64,000 bases of DNA from Shewanella aquimarina (lineage in GTDB: Bacteria > Pseudomonadota > Gammaproteobacteria > Enterobacterales > Shewanellaceae). Of this stretch, positions 10,257-19,311 are shown piece by piece. Below the pieces are notes generated by a model. The model worked only from the letters and a program-made list of their open reading frames with translations. It searched no databases and was not told where the DNA came from. The stretch is from assembly GCF_023349185.1 (NCBI RefSeq), contig NZ_JAKIKY010000006.1, positions 124,001 to 188,000 on the forward strand, read 5' to 3'. The position numbers were made by a program, and so were the translations under genes. Position 1 is the stretch's first letter. Every line of letters starts with the position of its first letter.

Positions 10257-10892
10257 ATGAATTCGCAATGTGTCATAATTGGTATCGCAGGGGCATCGGC
10301 ATCGGGTAAGAGCCTAATCGCGAAGACGATTTTCGAGGAGCTATGTCGTGATCTAGGCACAGATCAGATAGGGGTTATCGCCGAGGATGCCTACTATAAG
10401 GATCAGAGCCACTTGTCGATGGACCAGCGTGTCCTGACGAATTACGATCACCCTAAGGCACTGGATCATCAGCTACTGTGTGAACACCTTAGCGCCCTAA
10501 AGAATGGTGAGTCGGTGGAGATCCCGCAATACAGTTACACCGAGCATACCCGTATGGCCGAGACAGTCACCATGACGCCAAAGAAGGTGATCATTCTCGA
10601 GGGGATCTTGCTACTGACAGATCCTAATCTGCGCGAGCAGATGGATGCGAGCGTCTTCATGGATACGCCACTGGATATCTGTTTCATGCGCCGCCTGACC
10701 CGCGATGTGGCCGAACGTGGCCGTACCATGGAGTCTGTGATGCAGCAGTACACTCAGACGGTGCGTCCTATGTTCCTGCAATTTATTGATCCTTCAAAGC
10801 AATACGCCGATATTATCGTGCCGCGGGGTGGTAAAAACCGCATCGCAACCGATATATTAAAGGCGAGAATTCAGCACCTTTTAGCAAAATAA
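10257..10892 (+). CDS. udk: Uridine kinase
   Basis: A 211-residue P-loop kinase of the uridine kinase family. Walker A is [11 protein letters not shown] at residues 8-18, followed by [29 protein letters not shown] and the [12 protein letters not shown] loop. VILEGILLL and the lid [13 protein letters not shown] are also present. It phosphorylates uridine and cytidine in pyrimidine salvage. The gene lies between apbC and dcd with short gaps, so coexpression is likely; cdd (cytidine deaminase) is 36 kb away. Confidence 0.97.
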   Translation: MNSQCVIIGIAGASASGKSLIAKTIFEELCRDLGTDQIGVIAEDAYYKDQSHLSMDQRVLTNYDHPKALDHQLLCEHLSALKNGESVEIPQYSYTEHTRMAETVTMTPKKVIILEGILLLTDPNLREQMDASVFMDTPLDICFMRRLTRDVAERGRTMESVMQQYTQTVRPMFLQFIDPSKQYADIIVPRGGKNRIATDILKARIQHLLAK

Positions 10893-10919
10893 TCGCTGTT
10901 TACGGGGAGTTTGGCTGAG

Positions 10920-11504
10920 ATGCGTTTAACTGATTTAGAGATTGAAGCATGTCTGGACGATGGGTCTATTATCCTTGAGCCTCGTCCGAGCAATGATGCC
11001 ATCAACGGTGTCAGCGTCGATATTAAACTCGGCGATCAGTTCCGCGTCTTTCAAGACCATACGGCGCCCTATATCGATCTCAGCGGTCCTAAGGCCGAGG
11101 TACAGGCGGCGCTAGACAGGGTGATGAGCGACAAGATAGTGATCCCGGAAGGGGAGGCGTTTTTCCTCCACCCGGGTGAGCTGGCGTTGGCGGTGACCCA
11201 TGAGAGCCTGACCCTGCCTGCCGACATCGTTGGCTGGTTGGATGGTCGCTCCTCCCTGGCAAGGCTCGGGCTCATGGTGCATGTCACGGCTCATCGTATC
11301 GACCCAGGCTGGCAGGGAAAGATAGTGCTTGAGTTCTACAACAGCGGCAAGCTCCCCCTGGCCTTGAAGCCCATGATGACCATAGGTGCCCTCAACTTCG
11401 AGCGCCTAAGTTCGCCCGTGGCGCGCCCCTATAATCAGCGCGAGAGCGCTAAATATAGGGATCAGCAAGAAGCCCTTGCCAGCCGCATTAGCCAGGACAA
11501 GTGA
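10920..11504 (+). CDS. dcd: dCTP deaminase
   Basis: A 194-residue trimeric dCTP deaminase (E. coli 193). Visible family blocks are [32 protein letters not shown], the substrate-binding [27 protein letters not shown], and GKIVLEFYN with the catalytic Glu. It converts dCTP to dUTP, feeding dTMP synthesis, which fits with tmk three genes downstream. ATG at 10920 is preferred to a TTG at 10911 because GGGGAG lies about 10 nt upstream and the protein then starts as in E. coli. It overlaps pabC by one base (TGATG). Confidence 0.97.
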   Translation: MRLTDLEIEACLDDGSIILEPRPSNDAINGVSVDIKLGDQFRVFQDHTAPYIDLSGPKAEVQAALDRVMSDKIVIPEGEAFFLHPGELALAVTHESLTLPADIVGWLDGRSSLARLGLMVHVTAHRIDPGWQGKIVLEFYNSGKLPLALKPMMTIGALNFERLSSPVARPYNQRESAKYRDQQEALASRISQDK

Positions 11505-12337
11505 TGTCGAAGGCTATCTGGGTAAACGGTCAGCAAGAGGACAGTGTTTCGGCGTTCGATAGGGGACTCGCCTATGGCGACGGCCTGTTTGCCACCATGC
11601 GTTGCAGTGGCAATGAGGTGCGCTTCCTTGACAGTCAGCTGTCGCGTTTAGCCCAAGGCGCCGCCAGGTTAGGCTTGCCAACGCTAGATGACGACTCGCT
11701 GCGCCAACGGCTAGCCGAGGCTTGCGCGCAAGGTGCCAGTGCCTTTTCACAGGATTATTGCCTCAAGTTACTCATTAGTAGAGGCTGTGGTGGACGTGGA
11801 TACCTACCGCCTGCTGCGCCAACGCTGACTGAGGTGATCTCACTTCACGAGCTCCCAAGTCACTATAGTGATTGGCAGACTCAGGGGATCAGGCTACAGA
11901 TGAGTCAGGTAAGCCTGGCCCGGCAGCCGCTGCTTGCCGGCATCAAACATCTTAACCGTCTCGAGCAGGTGTTGATTCGCCGTCAATCACTGAGTGAGGG
12001 CTATGATGACTGGTTGGTCTGCGACACGGCCGGTAACATCATAGAGGCCTCCATGGCCAACCTCTTCTTTATAAAGGGCCGCACCATAGTTACGCCGAGT
12101 CTGGATCAGGCCGGGGTGGCTGGTGTGATGCGCGAGCAGTTGATGCTGTGGTTTGTTGAGGCAGGCTTTAATCTTGAAGTGCGCAGCGTCTTACCTCGCG
12201 AGCTAGCTCATTTTGACCACCTCTTGGCCAGTAATAGCCTGTTTGGTGCGGTCGCCGTGACGGGCATCGCAGAGCATAGCTTTAGCCACAGCCCACTGCT
12301 AGCCCAATTGCTGCACGATCTAAAACTAACTTTATGA
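11504..12337 (+). CDS. pabC: Aminodeoxychorismate lyase
   Basis: A 277-residue fold-type IV PLP enzyme. It has the N-terminal AFDRGLAYGDGLFATMR, the PLP-lysine segment AGIKHLNRLEQVLIR, CDTAGNIIEASMANLFF, and the late SNSLFGAVAVTGI. It splits 4-amino-4-deoxychorismate to p-aminobenzoate and pyruvate for folate synthesis. The ATG shares a base with the dcd stop and the stop overlaps mltG, so translation is probably coupled. In E. coli pabC directly follows fabF; here fabF is 25 kb further along. Confidence 0.93.
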   Translation: MSKAIWVNGQQEDSVSAFDRGLAYGDGLFATMRCSGNEVRFLDSQLSRLAQGAARLGLPTLDDDSLRQRLAEACAQGASAFSQDYCLKLLISRGCGGRGYLPPAAPTLTEVISLHELPSHYSDWQTQGIRLQMSQVSLARQPLLAGIKHLNRLEQVLIRRQSLSEGYDDWLVCDTAGNIIEASMANLFFIKGRTIVTPSLDQAGVAGVMREQLMLWFVEAGFNLEVRSVLPRELAHFDHLLASNSLFGAVAVTGIAEHSFSHSPLLAQLLHDLKLTL

Positions 12338-13341
12338 AAAAAATGATCATAGGTGTGCTTGCCACACTCTTTACCTTACTTACCGTGAGTGCGATTGGCC
12401 TCTATTGGGTCTATCAGAGCGTGGTGAGCTACGGCCAGGCACAACTCAAGCTGGATGCGCCCGTCGAGTTTGAGTTGGCACGCGGCACCTCCTTTTCACA
12501 GATGGCCACCGCCTTGGCGCAAACCGGCGCTGTGGATGAGCTTTGGAAACTTAAGTTGCTGGTTAGGCTGCGCCCTGAGCTTGCCAAGATCCGCAGCGGA
12601 CTATATCAACTCTCCCCCAACGACACTGTGGTGGAGCTACTCGAAAAGCTTCGTCAGGGCAAGGAGATGGTCTTTACCGTGACGCTCGTTGAAGGCCAGA
12701 GCATTAAAGAGTGGCGCGAGCAGCTCAAACAGTTACCGCGCCTGAAATGGCAGGATGAGGCCTTTATGCAGGTGCTGGAGGATAATGGCGATGAGTCTAA
12801 GCTGCCCGAGGGCAAGTTTTATCCCGACACTTACCACTATGGCAATGGTGATTCGGTTAAGGTGATCCTGCAGCAGAGCTATCAGAAAATGCAGCAGGAG
12901 CTAGATAGGGCCTGGCAAGAGCGCGATCAGAGCATCCCGCTCAAGAGCCCCTATGAGTTGCTGACCATGGCCTCGATCATCGAGAAAGAGACAGGCAAGG
13001 CCAGCGAGCGCCCCTGGATCTCGGCGGTCTTTACCAATAGGTTACGTAAGGGGATGCGTCTGCAGACAGATCCTACTGTGATCTATGGCATGGGAGAGCG
13101 TTATCAGGGCAACATTACCCGTAAAGATCTGCGCGAGCAGACCCCCTATAACACCTATCGCATTCATGGCCTGACGCCGACCCCCATTGCGGCCCCGAGC
13201 GGAGCATCCTTGATGGCGGCGGCGCGTCCGGCCGATGTCGACTACCTCTATTTCGTGTCGAAGAATGACGGCAGCCATATTTTTTCTAAAACATTAACCG
13301 AGCACAATCGTGCTGTAGACAAGTATCAGAGAAATCGATGA
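12334..13341 (+). CDS. mltG: Endolytic murein transglycosylase MltG (YceG)
   Basis: A 335-residue YceG-family protein. A single N-terminal membrane anchor (about 4-27) is followed by a LysM-like subdomain ([18 protein letters not shown]) and the catalytic domain with the Glu motif [38 protein letters not shown] and the C-terminal [19 protein letters not shown] are also present. It cleaves nascent glycan strands and may set glycan chain length. It acts on the periplasmic face of the inner membrane. It overlaps pabC and tmk by 4 bp each. Confidence 0.96.
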   Translation: MKKMIIGVLATLFTLLTVSAIGLYWVYQSVVSYGQAQLKLDAPVEFELARGTSFSQMATALAQTGAVDELWKLKLLVRLRPELAKIRSGLYQLSPNDTVVELLEKLRQGKEMVFTVTLVEGQSIKEWREQLKQLPRLKWQDEAFMQVLEDNGDESKLPEGKFYPDTYHYGNGDSVKVILQQSYQKMQQELDRAWQERDQSIPLKSPYELLTMASIIEKETGKASERPWISAVFTNRLRKGMRLQTDPTVIYGMGERYQGNITRKDLREQTPYNTYRIHGLTPTPIAAPSGASLMAAARPADVDYLYFVSKNDGSHIFSKTLTEHNRAVDKYQRNR

Positions 13342-13970
13342 AGCAAAACAGCGCGAAATTTATCGTTATCGAAGGATTGGAAGGGGCGGGCAAGTCGAGT
13401 GCCATTGCCCTGGTAAGAGATTTTATCGAGAAGCATACCGGTCAGGCGCCCGTGTGTACCCGTGAGCCCGGAGGCACGCCTCTCGCCGAGCGAATTAGGG
13501 ATCTGGTAAAGATTGCCGACCCTAGCGATCCCCTGTGTGATGAGTCTGAGTGTTTGCTCATCTATGCGGCCAGGGCGCAGCTGGTGGCTAACGTGATTAA
13601 ACCAGCATTGGCTCAGGGCAACTGGGTGTTAGGCGATCGTCACAACCTCTCTTCTCTGGCTTATCAAGGTGGCGGACGTCAACTCATGCCTCTGGTCGAG
13701 GCGGTGAGTCAGGCGACACTAAAAGACTTTAAACCCGATCTGACCCTGTACTTAGATATCGATCCTCAACTTGGCTTGCAGCGCGCCCGAGACAGAGGCG
13801 AACTGGATAGAATCGAGCAGCAGGCACTGAGCTTTTTCGAGCGCGCCAGGGCAACTTACCTGCAACTGGCCGAGCAAGACGACACTATCAAAGTGATCGA
13901 TGCCAGTCAGACCATGGCCGAGGTGCATAAAGAGATTCTGGCCGTGTTGCAGCAACAAGATTGGTCATAA
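13338..13970 (+). CDS. tmk: Thymidylate kinase
   Basis: A 210-residue dTMP kinase. P-loop [10 protein letters not shown] is at about residues 12-21. [16 protein letters not shown] and the DRx motif [17 protein letters not shown] follow. The lid [12 protein letters not shown] is of the E. coli type, with basic residues in the lid. It makes dTDP from dTMP, the step downstream of dcd. It overlaps mltG by 4 bp and ends 14 bp before holB. Confidence 0.98.
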   Translation: MKQNSAKFIVIEGLEGAGKSSAIALVRDFIEKHTGQAPVCTREPGGTPLAERIRDLVKIADPSDPLCDESECLLIYAARAQLVANVIKPALAQGNWVLGDRHNLSSLAYQGGGRQLMPLVEAVSQATLKDFKPDLTLYLDIDPQLGLQRARDRGELDRIEQQALSFFERARATYLQLAEQDDTIKVIDASQTMAEVHKEILAVLQQQDWS

Positions 13971-13984
13971 CAACGGCGGATTTG

Positions 13985-14902
13985 ATGATGGAGCTACCTT
14001 GGTTAACGCCAGTTCGTGAATCTTTCTGTGGTCAGTTGATGACTGGTCAGCAGGGACATGCCTACCTCTTGGGGATCCACCAGGGCTATGGCGGCATGCA
14101 GCTGGCTGAAACCTTGGCCCAGGCCAGTCTGTGTATGTCGCCGACCCAAAGTGGTGGCTGCGGTGTCTGTAAGAGCTGTCAGCTGTTTATCGCAGGTAAC
14201 CATCCAGATTGTTATTTCGTCGAGGCCGACGGCAATCAGATCAAGGTGGACCAAGTCAGGGAACTGTGCCAGAAATTGACAGCCACCGCCCAGCAGGGGG
14301 GCAGGCGGGTCGCCGTGATTAAGAACTGTGAGCGACTCAATACCGCGGCGGCCAATGCGCTACTCAAAACCCTGGAGGAGCCGGGCAAGGGGACGCTGCT
14401 GTTGCTGCAGAGTGATACCCCAAGCCGTTTGATGGCCACCATCAGCAGTCGTTGTCAGCGCCTGCATTGCCAGCTACCGAGCCGCGAAGCGGTGCAAGAC
14501 TGGCTGGCTGCACAGTTTACTTTGAGCAGCGATGTGACCTGGTGTCTGCCGGTTGTCGGTGGGCCTGTGGATCTGCTTATTGCCTTAAATGATGGACGAT
14601 ACGAGGCCTTGATCGGTCTGAGAAAAGCCTGGGTGCAAAGTTTGTCGTCTGGGCACCTGTGTGCTAACTTAACTAATATAGATGAAAAGCAAGTTTCTGA
14701 TGCACTTAAAGTTTTGTATGTTGTCTTGCGACAAAAACTGGTGAAGCAGAAAAATGCTGATGCATTAATTAACATCAAGATAACAAAATTTGCAGCCAAG
14801 GTCATGGACACGTATCATAGCCTGAGTATGATGCCTAATGTGAATTTTATGGCTGTTTTTCAGTCGTTTATCTTAGAGTATCAGTCGCTAACAACAAGTT
14901 AA
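13985..14902 (+). CDS. holB: DNA polymerase III subunit delta prime
   Basis: A 305-residue clamp-loader subunit. The modified P-loop region HAYLLGIHQGYGG lacks a working Walker A, as in known delta prime proteins. A zinc knuckle CGVCKSCQLFIAGNHPDC follows, then LLKTLEEPGKGTLLLL and the SRC motif (SSRCQRLHC). The subunit stabilises the gamma/tau-delta ring that loads the beta clamp. The ATG pair at 13985/13988 is preferred to an earlier TTG (13961) that would overlap tmk, because WLTP then sits at the normal place. Codon use becomes more AT-rich in the last 80 codons. Confidence 0.94.
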   Translation: MMELPWLTPVRESFCGQLMTGQQGHAYLLGIHQGYGGMQLAETLAQASLCMSPTQSGGCGVCKSCQLFIAGNHPDCYFVEADGNQIKVDQVRELCQKLTATAQQGGRRVAVIKNCERLNTAAANALLKTLEEPGKGTLLLLQSDTPSRLMATISSRCQRLHCQLPSREAVQDWLAAQFTLSSDVTWCLPVVGGPVDLLIALNDGRYEALIGLRKAWVQSLSSGHLCANLTNIDEKQVSDALKVLYVVLRQKLVKQKNADALINIKITKFAAKVMDTYHSLSMMPNVNFMAVFQSFILEYQSLTTS

Positions 14903-14908
14903 AATAAT

Positions 14909-15235
14909 ATGGTCGATCTCGTGGTTAATTTTGATACATTACATCAGCTATATAGAGCCTACATGCCATTTATTCAGCCCGCGGGCCTGTTTGTGGCGAC
15001 CACCGAAAGCCACTATCTAGGACAAGAGCTTACCATCGCCTATCAACTGCCGGGTTCGACCGTGCGTCATGAGTTTCAAGGCCTAGTGGTGTGGATCAAC
15101 CCCCTGGGGGCATCGGGTGGGCGACCGGCAGGTATCGGGGTGAAGATCATTACCGATGCCTCAACCCATAAACATCATATTGAAAACCTACTTTCCCGTG
15201 AACTCGCCTCAGGCGATTTGACCTGCACCATGTAG
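14909..15235 (+). CDS. pilZ: PilZ-type protein (type IV pilus assembly)
   Basis: A 108-residue single PilZ domain (LVVNFDTLHQLYRAYMPFIQPAGLFVATTESHYLG... VVWINPLGASGGRPAGIGVKI). It lacks the RxxxR c-di-GMP-binding arm seen in canonical receptors. That matches the PilZ proper of type IV pilus assembly, which acts with FimX/PilB rather than binding the nucleotide. The holB-pilZ-tatD order is shared with Pseudomonas and Shewanella. It lies 6 bp after holB and 44 bp before tatD. Confidence 0.88.
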   Translation: MVDLVVNFDTLHQLYRAYMPFIQPAGLFVATTESHYLGQELTIAYQLPGSTVRHEFQGLVVWINPLGASGGRPAGIGVKIITDASTHKHHIENLLSRELASGDLTCTM

Positions 15236-15279
15236 ATAGCTATCCTTTGCCTCCTTTTGTAGTGACTTAGGATTTTTGC

Positions 15280-16062
15280 GTGCTTATCGATTCCCATTGC
15301 CATCTCGATCGCCTTAAAGCGGCGCCCGATCAAGATTCGTTGAAAACATTGCTAGCCCAAGCCAAGGATCGCGGCGTGGAGTATTTCCTGTGCGTCAACG
15401 TGCGCCAGCAAGGTTTTGCGTCTATGCAGGCGAAAATGGCGGCGTTCGACCAGGTATTTCTGTCGGCGGGCGTGCATCCGCTGGATGTGCAGGAGGGGCT
15501 GGATACAAAGCAGCTGCACAGCTATCTGCGAGACCCTAAGGTGATCGCCATCGGTGAGACTGGCCTGGATTATTACTATTCGGGCGAGACTAAGGCGCTG
15601 CAACAGCAATGCTTCGAGCAGCAGATCGCCCTGGCGGTTGAGGTGGATAAGCCACTGATCGTTCATACCCGAGATGCCCGAGAAGATACCATCGCCATGC
15701 TTAAGGCCGGTCAAGCCGATAAGGTGGGGGGCGTGCTGCATTGCTTCACCGAAAACTGGGAGATGGCGAAGGCCGCCATAGACTTGGGTTTCTATATTTC
15801 AGTATCAGGCATAGTAACTTTTAAGAATGCCGGAGAGTTACGCTCGGTGATCCGCAAGGTGCCAAGAGACAGACTCTTAGTGGAAACCGATGCGCCTTAT
15901 CTTGCGCCTGTGCCTCATCGCGGCGAAGAGAATCAACCTGCCTTTGTGAGGGATGTGGCGGAATTTGTTGCCGAGCTGCGTGGCGAGAAGTATGAAGAAC
16001 TAGCTCAATATACAGGCGACAACTTCTTTAGGCTGTTTAAAGACGCGATCAAACTGGCCTAA
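15280..16062 (+). CDS. TatD-family metal-dependent hydrolase (YcfH)
   Basis: A 260-residue TIM-barrel hydrolase. Metal ligands are visible in MLIDSHCHLDRL (HxH), AIGETGLDYYY (Glu), PLIVHTRDAREDT, HCFTENWEMA and the C-terminal VETDAPYLAPVPHRG. The set is characteristic of the YcfH/TatD deoxyribonucleases, which have 3'-5' exonuclease activity on single-stranded DNA in tested members. The start is GTG at 15280 with TAGGAT upstream. It is the last gene of the apbC-tatD run. Confidence 0.94.
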   Translation: MLIDSHCHLDRLKAAPDQDSLKTLLAQAKDRGVEYFLCVNVRQQGFASMQAKMAAFDQVFLSAGVHPLDVQEGLDTKQLHSYLRDPKVIAIGETGLDYYYSGETKALQQQCFEQQIALAVEVDKPLIVHTRDAREDTIAMLKAGQADKVGGVLHCFTENWEMAKAAIDLGFYISVSGIVTFKNAGELRSVIRKVPRDRLLVETDAPYLAPVPHRGEENQPAFVRDVAEFVAELRGEKYEELAQYTGDNFFRLFKDAIKLA

Positions 16063-16129
16063 GCTTAATGCCTTGCCGCTTTGGTAGTATTTAAAAGAAG
16101 AGTTAAAAAGCTAAGAGAAACAGACAAAA

Positions 16130-16220
16130 AAAGACCCAAAACTATTCCAATTGTTCTGGGTCTAGGGGAATGGCTCTTTGCAGAGCCGTGCGCTACTGTT
16201 TGAGATTGCCTCGAATTTGT
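16130..16220 (-). ncRNA. Candidate small RNA with three hairpins
   Basis: On the minus strand three stems follow each other: TGAGA/TCTCA, GGCTCT/AGAGCC closed by a GCAA (GNRA) tetraloop, and AGACCCA/TGGGTCT followed by at least seven Ts. A -10-like TATAAG (16232-16227) would start an RNA of about 90 nt near 16220. A TTGACT (16242-16237) with CAAATT offers a second, later start. It lies beyond the rsmF terminator, so it is probably a separate unit. I cannot match it to a named sRNA family. Ends are approximate. Confidence 0.5.
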
Positions 16221-16305
16221 CTCAGGCTTATAGTGTAGTCAAACTCCACCTCACTGCCGGGTTCGTCTAGGCAAATCTTAAATTAAAATGTAACAAAATG
16301 TTAAT

Positions 16306-16336
16306 AAAAGCCACTCGCTCTAAATGGGTGGCTTTT
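16306..16336 (-). terminator. Terminator of rsmF
   Basis: AAAAGCCAC and GTGGCTTTT form a stem 25 bp past the rsmF stop codon; on the minus strand the stem ends in TTTTATT. Confidence 0.75.
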
Positions 16337-16360
16337 GCTTAGATCTTCATCAATGCCCGC

Positions 16361-17800
16361 TTAATCCACTGCAATGGTAGAGGATGAGCAGATTTTATCC
16401 CGTACCAAGTCACGAGGCAGGCTGTTCTTGAGTTTATTGCCCAGGTGTTTCACTAGGCCTAAGTGAGCCCCCTGGTAGCTGACCAGCTGCTCGCCCTGAG
16501 GCTTCTCTTTTGTGGTTAATCCTATGTCCCGTCCCATCAGGTATTGAATCGCCTGAGCTTCATCAAGCCGGATCCCTCGTGACCTGTCGGCCAGTGCCAT
16601 CACCGCCTCGTGTCTAGGTTTGAAGCCTTTCTTCAGAGCGTCGGCTAGCTTGACGCCGATGCGCTGAAAGCGAATCTTGCCGATGAGCGGCTCGACATTA
16701 CTGGGGAACAACCAGTACTCATCGTCCCTCTGCATCAAGATTCCCTGGCCGTCGAGTTTGATGCCGAAACTCGTCTCGAAATAGTCGCAAAGGGCCTGGC
16801 GAGACTTCCTATCGATCGGGGTAAAGGGAAAGTTTTTCTGTTTGCGCGGCTCTTCTGTATTTCTGGGAACCTCTGCAAGCTTGGTCAGCTTGGCGATGAA
16901 GAAGCCTTCGCTGTCGAAGATCTGTGGCCAGATATGGAGGAAGCCTTCGTCGGTACAGGCTTTGTCGGCACCCGGGAAGAGGTCGGCAAGGGATTCAAAC
17001 TGCACCGCGTCGCCATAGGTGGCCTTGAGGTGCAGGCAGACATCCTGATTCTCGCGGCGATTGAGGGTGCAGGTGGAATAGACCAGGCTGCCGCCCGGCT
17101 TGAGGGCGAGAAAGGCCGACTCGATCAGGTCGCGCTGCACGCTGGCAATGGCCTCTATCTCCTCGGCATCCCAATGTTTAAGGGCATCGGGGTCTTTGCG
17201 CACCGTGCCTTCACCGCCGCAGGGGGCGTCGAGCAGTATGGCATCGAAGCTCTCGAATAGATACTCGCCAAACACCCTGGCATCGAAGTGGGTGAGGGCG
17301 AGATTACTGGCACCCATGCGCTGCACATTGGCGTGTAGCACCTTGACCCGACTGGAGGAGTACTCGTTAGCAACCAACAAGCCTTGGTTGTTCATCATGG
17401 CGGCGAGTTGGGTGGTCTTAGACCCCGGCGCCGAGGCCATATCCAGCAGACTCAGGGAGACTGCATCCTCGATTGGGGCAGGAAATAAGGCTTTAGGTGG
17501 CAGCATGGAGCTGGCCTCCTGAATATAAAACAGCCCCTGAATATGCTCTACCGTGTTACCCAGCTGAATCGAGTCATCCACCTTGACCCAGAAGCCTTCC
17601 TCACACCAGGGGATAGGTTCAAACTGCCAGCCTTTGGCGCTCATCATGGCGATAAAGTCAGAGGTCGTTATCTTGAGGGTATTGACTCGAATGGAGGGGC
17701 GTAAAGGCTTGGCACAATAGCTTATAAATTCGTCCATCGAGAGATGATCCGGCATATCTTTCGCTATGCTATTGATAAAATTTTGATTTAGTTGAACCAT
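16361..17800 (-). CDS. rsmF: 16S rRNA m5C1407 methyltransferase RsmF
   Basis: A 479-residue Nol1/Nop2/Sun enzyme, the same length as E. coli RsmF. It has PLRPSIRVNTLKI near the start, the SAM site DMASAPGSKTTQLAA, and the two catalytic cysteine motifs LLDAPCGGEGTVRKDP and VYSTCTLNRRENQ. The C-terminal PUA-like part includes LPRDLV. The open frame continues upstream to 17944, but that stretch overlaps the divergent 17889 gene and lacks family similarity, so I use the ATG at 17800. Confidence 0.94.
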   Translation of the reverse strand: MVQLNQNFINSIAKDMPDHLSMDEFISYCAKPLRPSIRVNTLKITTSDFIAMMSAKGWQFEPIPWCEEGFWVKVDDSIQLGNTVEHIQGLFYIQEASSMLPPKALFPAPIEDAVSLSLLDMASAPGSKTTQLAAMMNNQGLLVANEYSSSRVKVLHANVQRMGASNLALTHFDARVFGEYLFESFDAILLDAPCGGEGTVRKDPDALKHWDAEEIEAIASVQRDLIESAFLALKPGGSLVYSTCTLNRRENQDVCLHLKATYGDAVQFESLADLFPGADKACTDEGFLHIWPQIFDSEGFFIAKLTKLAEVPRNTEEPRKQKNFPFTPIDRKSRQALCDYFETSFGIKLDGQGILMQRDDEYWLFPSNVEPLIGKIRFQRIGVKLADALKKGFKPRHEAVMALADRSRGIRLDEAQAIQYLMGRDIGLTTKEKPQGEQLVSYQGAHLGLVKHLGNKLKNSLPRDLVRDKICSSSTIAVD

Positions 17801-17888
17801 AGGTAACAGAATAGAGATATCGTTAGTCGCCAGTATATCACATCCATTATCGGGCCTTGAGCAAAGCTTGGGGTGAAAGGAGTCTCGG

Positions 17889-19115
17889 GTGTTAAATCGC
17901 GTTTGGTTTGCCTTTTTTGTCGCCGCCTTAGTCGCTATTAGCATTAGTCTGTTTCAGGGGCAGTGGCAGATTTTATCTGCCGTGGTCGATGCCCTGTTTA
18001 CCAGCGCTAAGTTGGCCGCCGAAATAGCCTTGGGGCTGATCGGCGTGCTTTCGCTATGGATGGGGCTGATGAGAGTGGGTGAGAAGGCTGGCGTTGTCGG
18101 CGTCTTTGCTCGTCTGTTCGAGCCTCTGCTCAGCCGTTTGATGCCCGAGGTGCCCCGGGGCCATCCCGCCTTTGGCAGCGTGACCATGAACCTGACGGCC
18201 AATGTGCTCGGGCTCGATAACGCCGCGACGCCGCTGGGGCTTAAGGCGATGCAAGATTTACAGAGCCTGAACCCGGTGAAGAGTGTGGCCACTAATGCCC
18301 AGATCCTCTTCTTGGTGCTGAATACCTCCTCGGTCACCTTAGTACCGGTGACCGTCTTCCTCTACCGCGCCCAACAAGGCGCAGAATCACCGGCGGATAT
18401 CTTTCTGCCTATCTTGTTGGCTACCACGGCCTCGACGCTGGTGGGGGTATTGGTCGTGGCCATCTACCAGCGTATATCCTTACTCAATAGCGTCCTACTC
18501 GGTTATGGCGCCCTGATGCTGGCGGCGGTATCGGCCCTAGTATTTTATCTGGGGACCTTGACGGTAACAGCCATCGGCGAGTTTTCCACTGCCCTGGGTA
18601 ACGGCATCTTGGTGCTGTTGATCTTCAGCTTTATCCTGGTGGCTGGACTGCGTAAGGTGGCTGTCTATGATGAGTTTGTCGGCGGCGCCAAAGATGGCTT
18701 TACCCAGGCGGTGCAGCTGATCCCCTATTTACTTGCCATGTTGCTGGCCATCGCCTTGCTGCGAGCCTCGGGCGCGCTCGATTATCTACTCGGCGTCATC
18801 GCTGCCTTGGTGAATCTGCTTGGCGGAGATACTCGGTTTGTCGATGCTTTGCCAACCGCCTTGATGAAACCCTTTAGCGGCTCAGGCGCTCGCGCCATGA
18901 TGTTGGAGACGATGCAACACTACGGGGTCGATTCATTTGCCGGCCGCTTGGCGGCGGTGGTGCAGGGAAGTACTGAGACTACCTTCTATGTACTGGCCGT
19001 CTATTTCGGCGCCGTGGGGATCCGTAACGGCCGTCATGCCCTGGTATGTGGTTTGACTGCGGATCTTGCTGGGATCTGCGCCGCAATCTGGGTCTGCTAT
19101 CAGTTTTATGGTTGA
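17889..19115 (+). CDS. SpmA-SpmB fusion (nucleoside recognition domain membrane protein)
   Basis: This 408-residue integral membrane protein is two Gate/nucleoside-recognition halves fused in one chain. The SpmA-like half (about 1-200) has SVTMNLTANVLGLDNAATPLGLKAM, and the SpmB-like half has GAKDGFTQAVQLIPYLLAMLLAI and TALMKPFSGSGARAMM. SpmA and SpmB are separate in Bacillus, where they affect spore core dehydration. In non-sporeforming proteobacteria the substrate is unknown. The GTG at 17889 has AAGGAG 7 nt upstream. It diverges from rsmF. Confidence 0.88.
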   Translation: MLNRVWFAFFVAALVAISISLFQGQWQILSAVVDALFTSAKLAAEIALGLIGVLSLWMGLMRVGEKAGVVGVFARLFEPLLSRLMPEVPRGHPAFGSVTMNLTANVLGLDNAATPLGLKAMQDLQSLNPVKSVATNAQILFLVLNTSSVTLVPVTVFLYRAQQGAESPADIFLPILLATTASTLVGVLVVAIYQRISLLNSVLLGYGALMLAAVSALVFYLGTLTVTAIGEFSTALGNGILVLLIFSFILVAGLRKVAVYDEFVGGAKDGFTQAVQLIPYLLAMLLAIALLRASGALDYLLGVIAALVNLLGGDTRFVDALPTALMKPFSGSGARAMMLETMQHYGVDSFAGRLAAVVQGSTETTFYVLAVYFGAVGIRNGRHALVCGLTADLAGICAAIWVCYQFYG

Positions 19116-19143
19116 TTGGTGCCGATAAGGACTCGTACATAGA

Positions 19144-19217
19144 CAAGCATGGATAGGCGAGCATGGAGAGGTAAGCCATGGGTAGGAAAGCCATTGATAG
19201 GCAAGCTGCTATACAGG
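19144..19217. repeat. Degenerate 14-16 bp tandem repeat, five units
   Basis: Five consecutive imperfect units follow the consensus AAGCCATGGATAGG, at 19144-19157, 19158-19171, 19172-19186, 19187-19201 and 19202-19217. They fill the gap between the SpmAB-like gene and the convergent beta-barrel gene. No protein is encoded across them. Confidence 0.75.
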
Positions 19218-19311
19218 TAGCCAAACGTTAGTTCGAGCGATTAAGAAGTCACGTAAGCGTTCGCTTAGGGCGAGAAGCACTAAGCGTCGTATAAAGGCGA
19301 TATTGAGAAAA

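Noticed and set aside
17801..17944. 48-residue N-terminal extension of RsmF
   Set aside because: It overlaps the well-supported start of the divergent SpmAB-like gene, and the 479-residue form matches E. coli RsmF.
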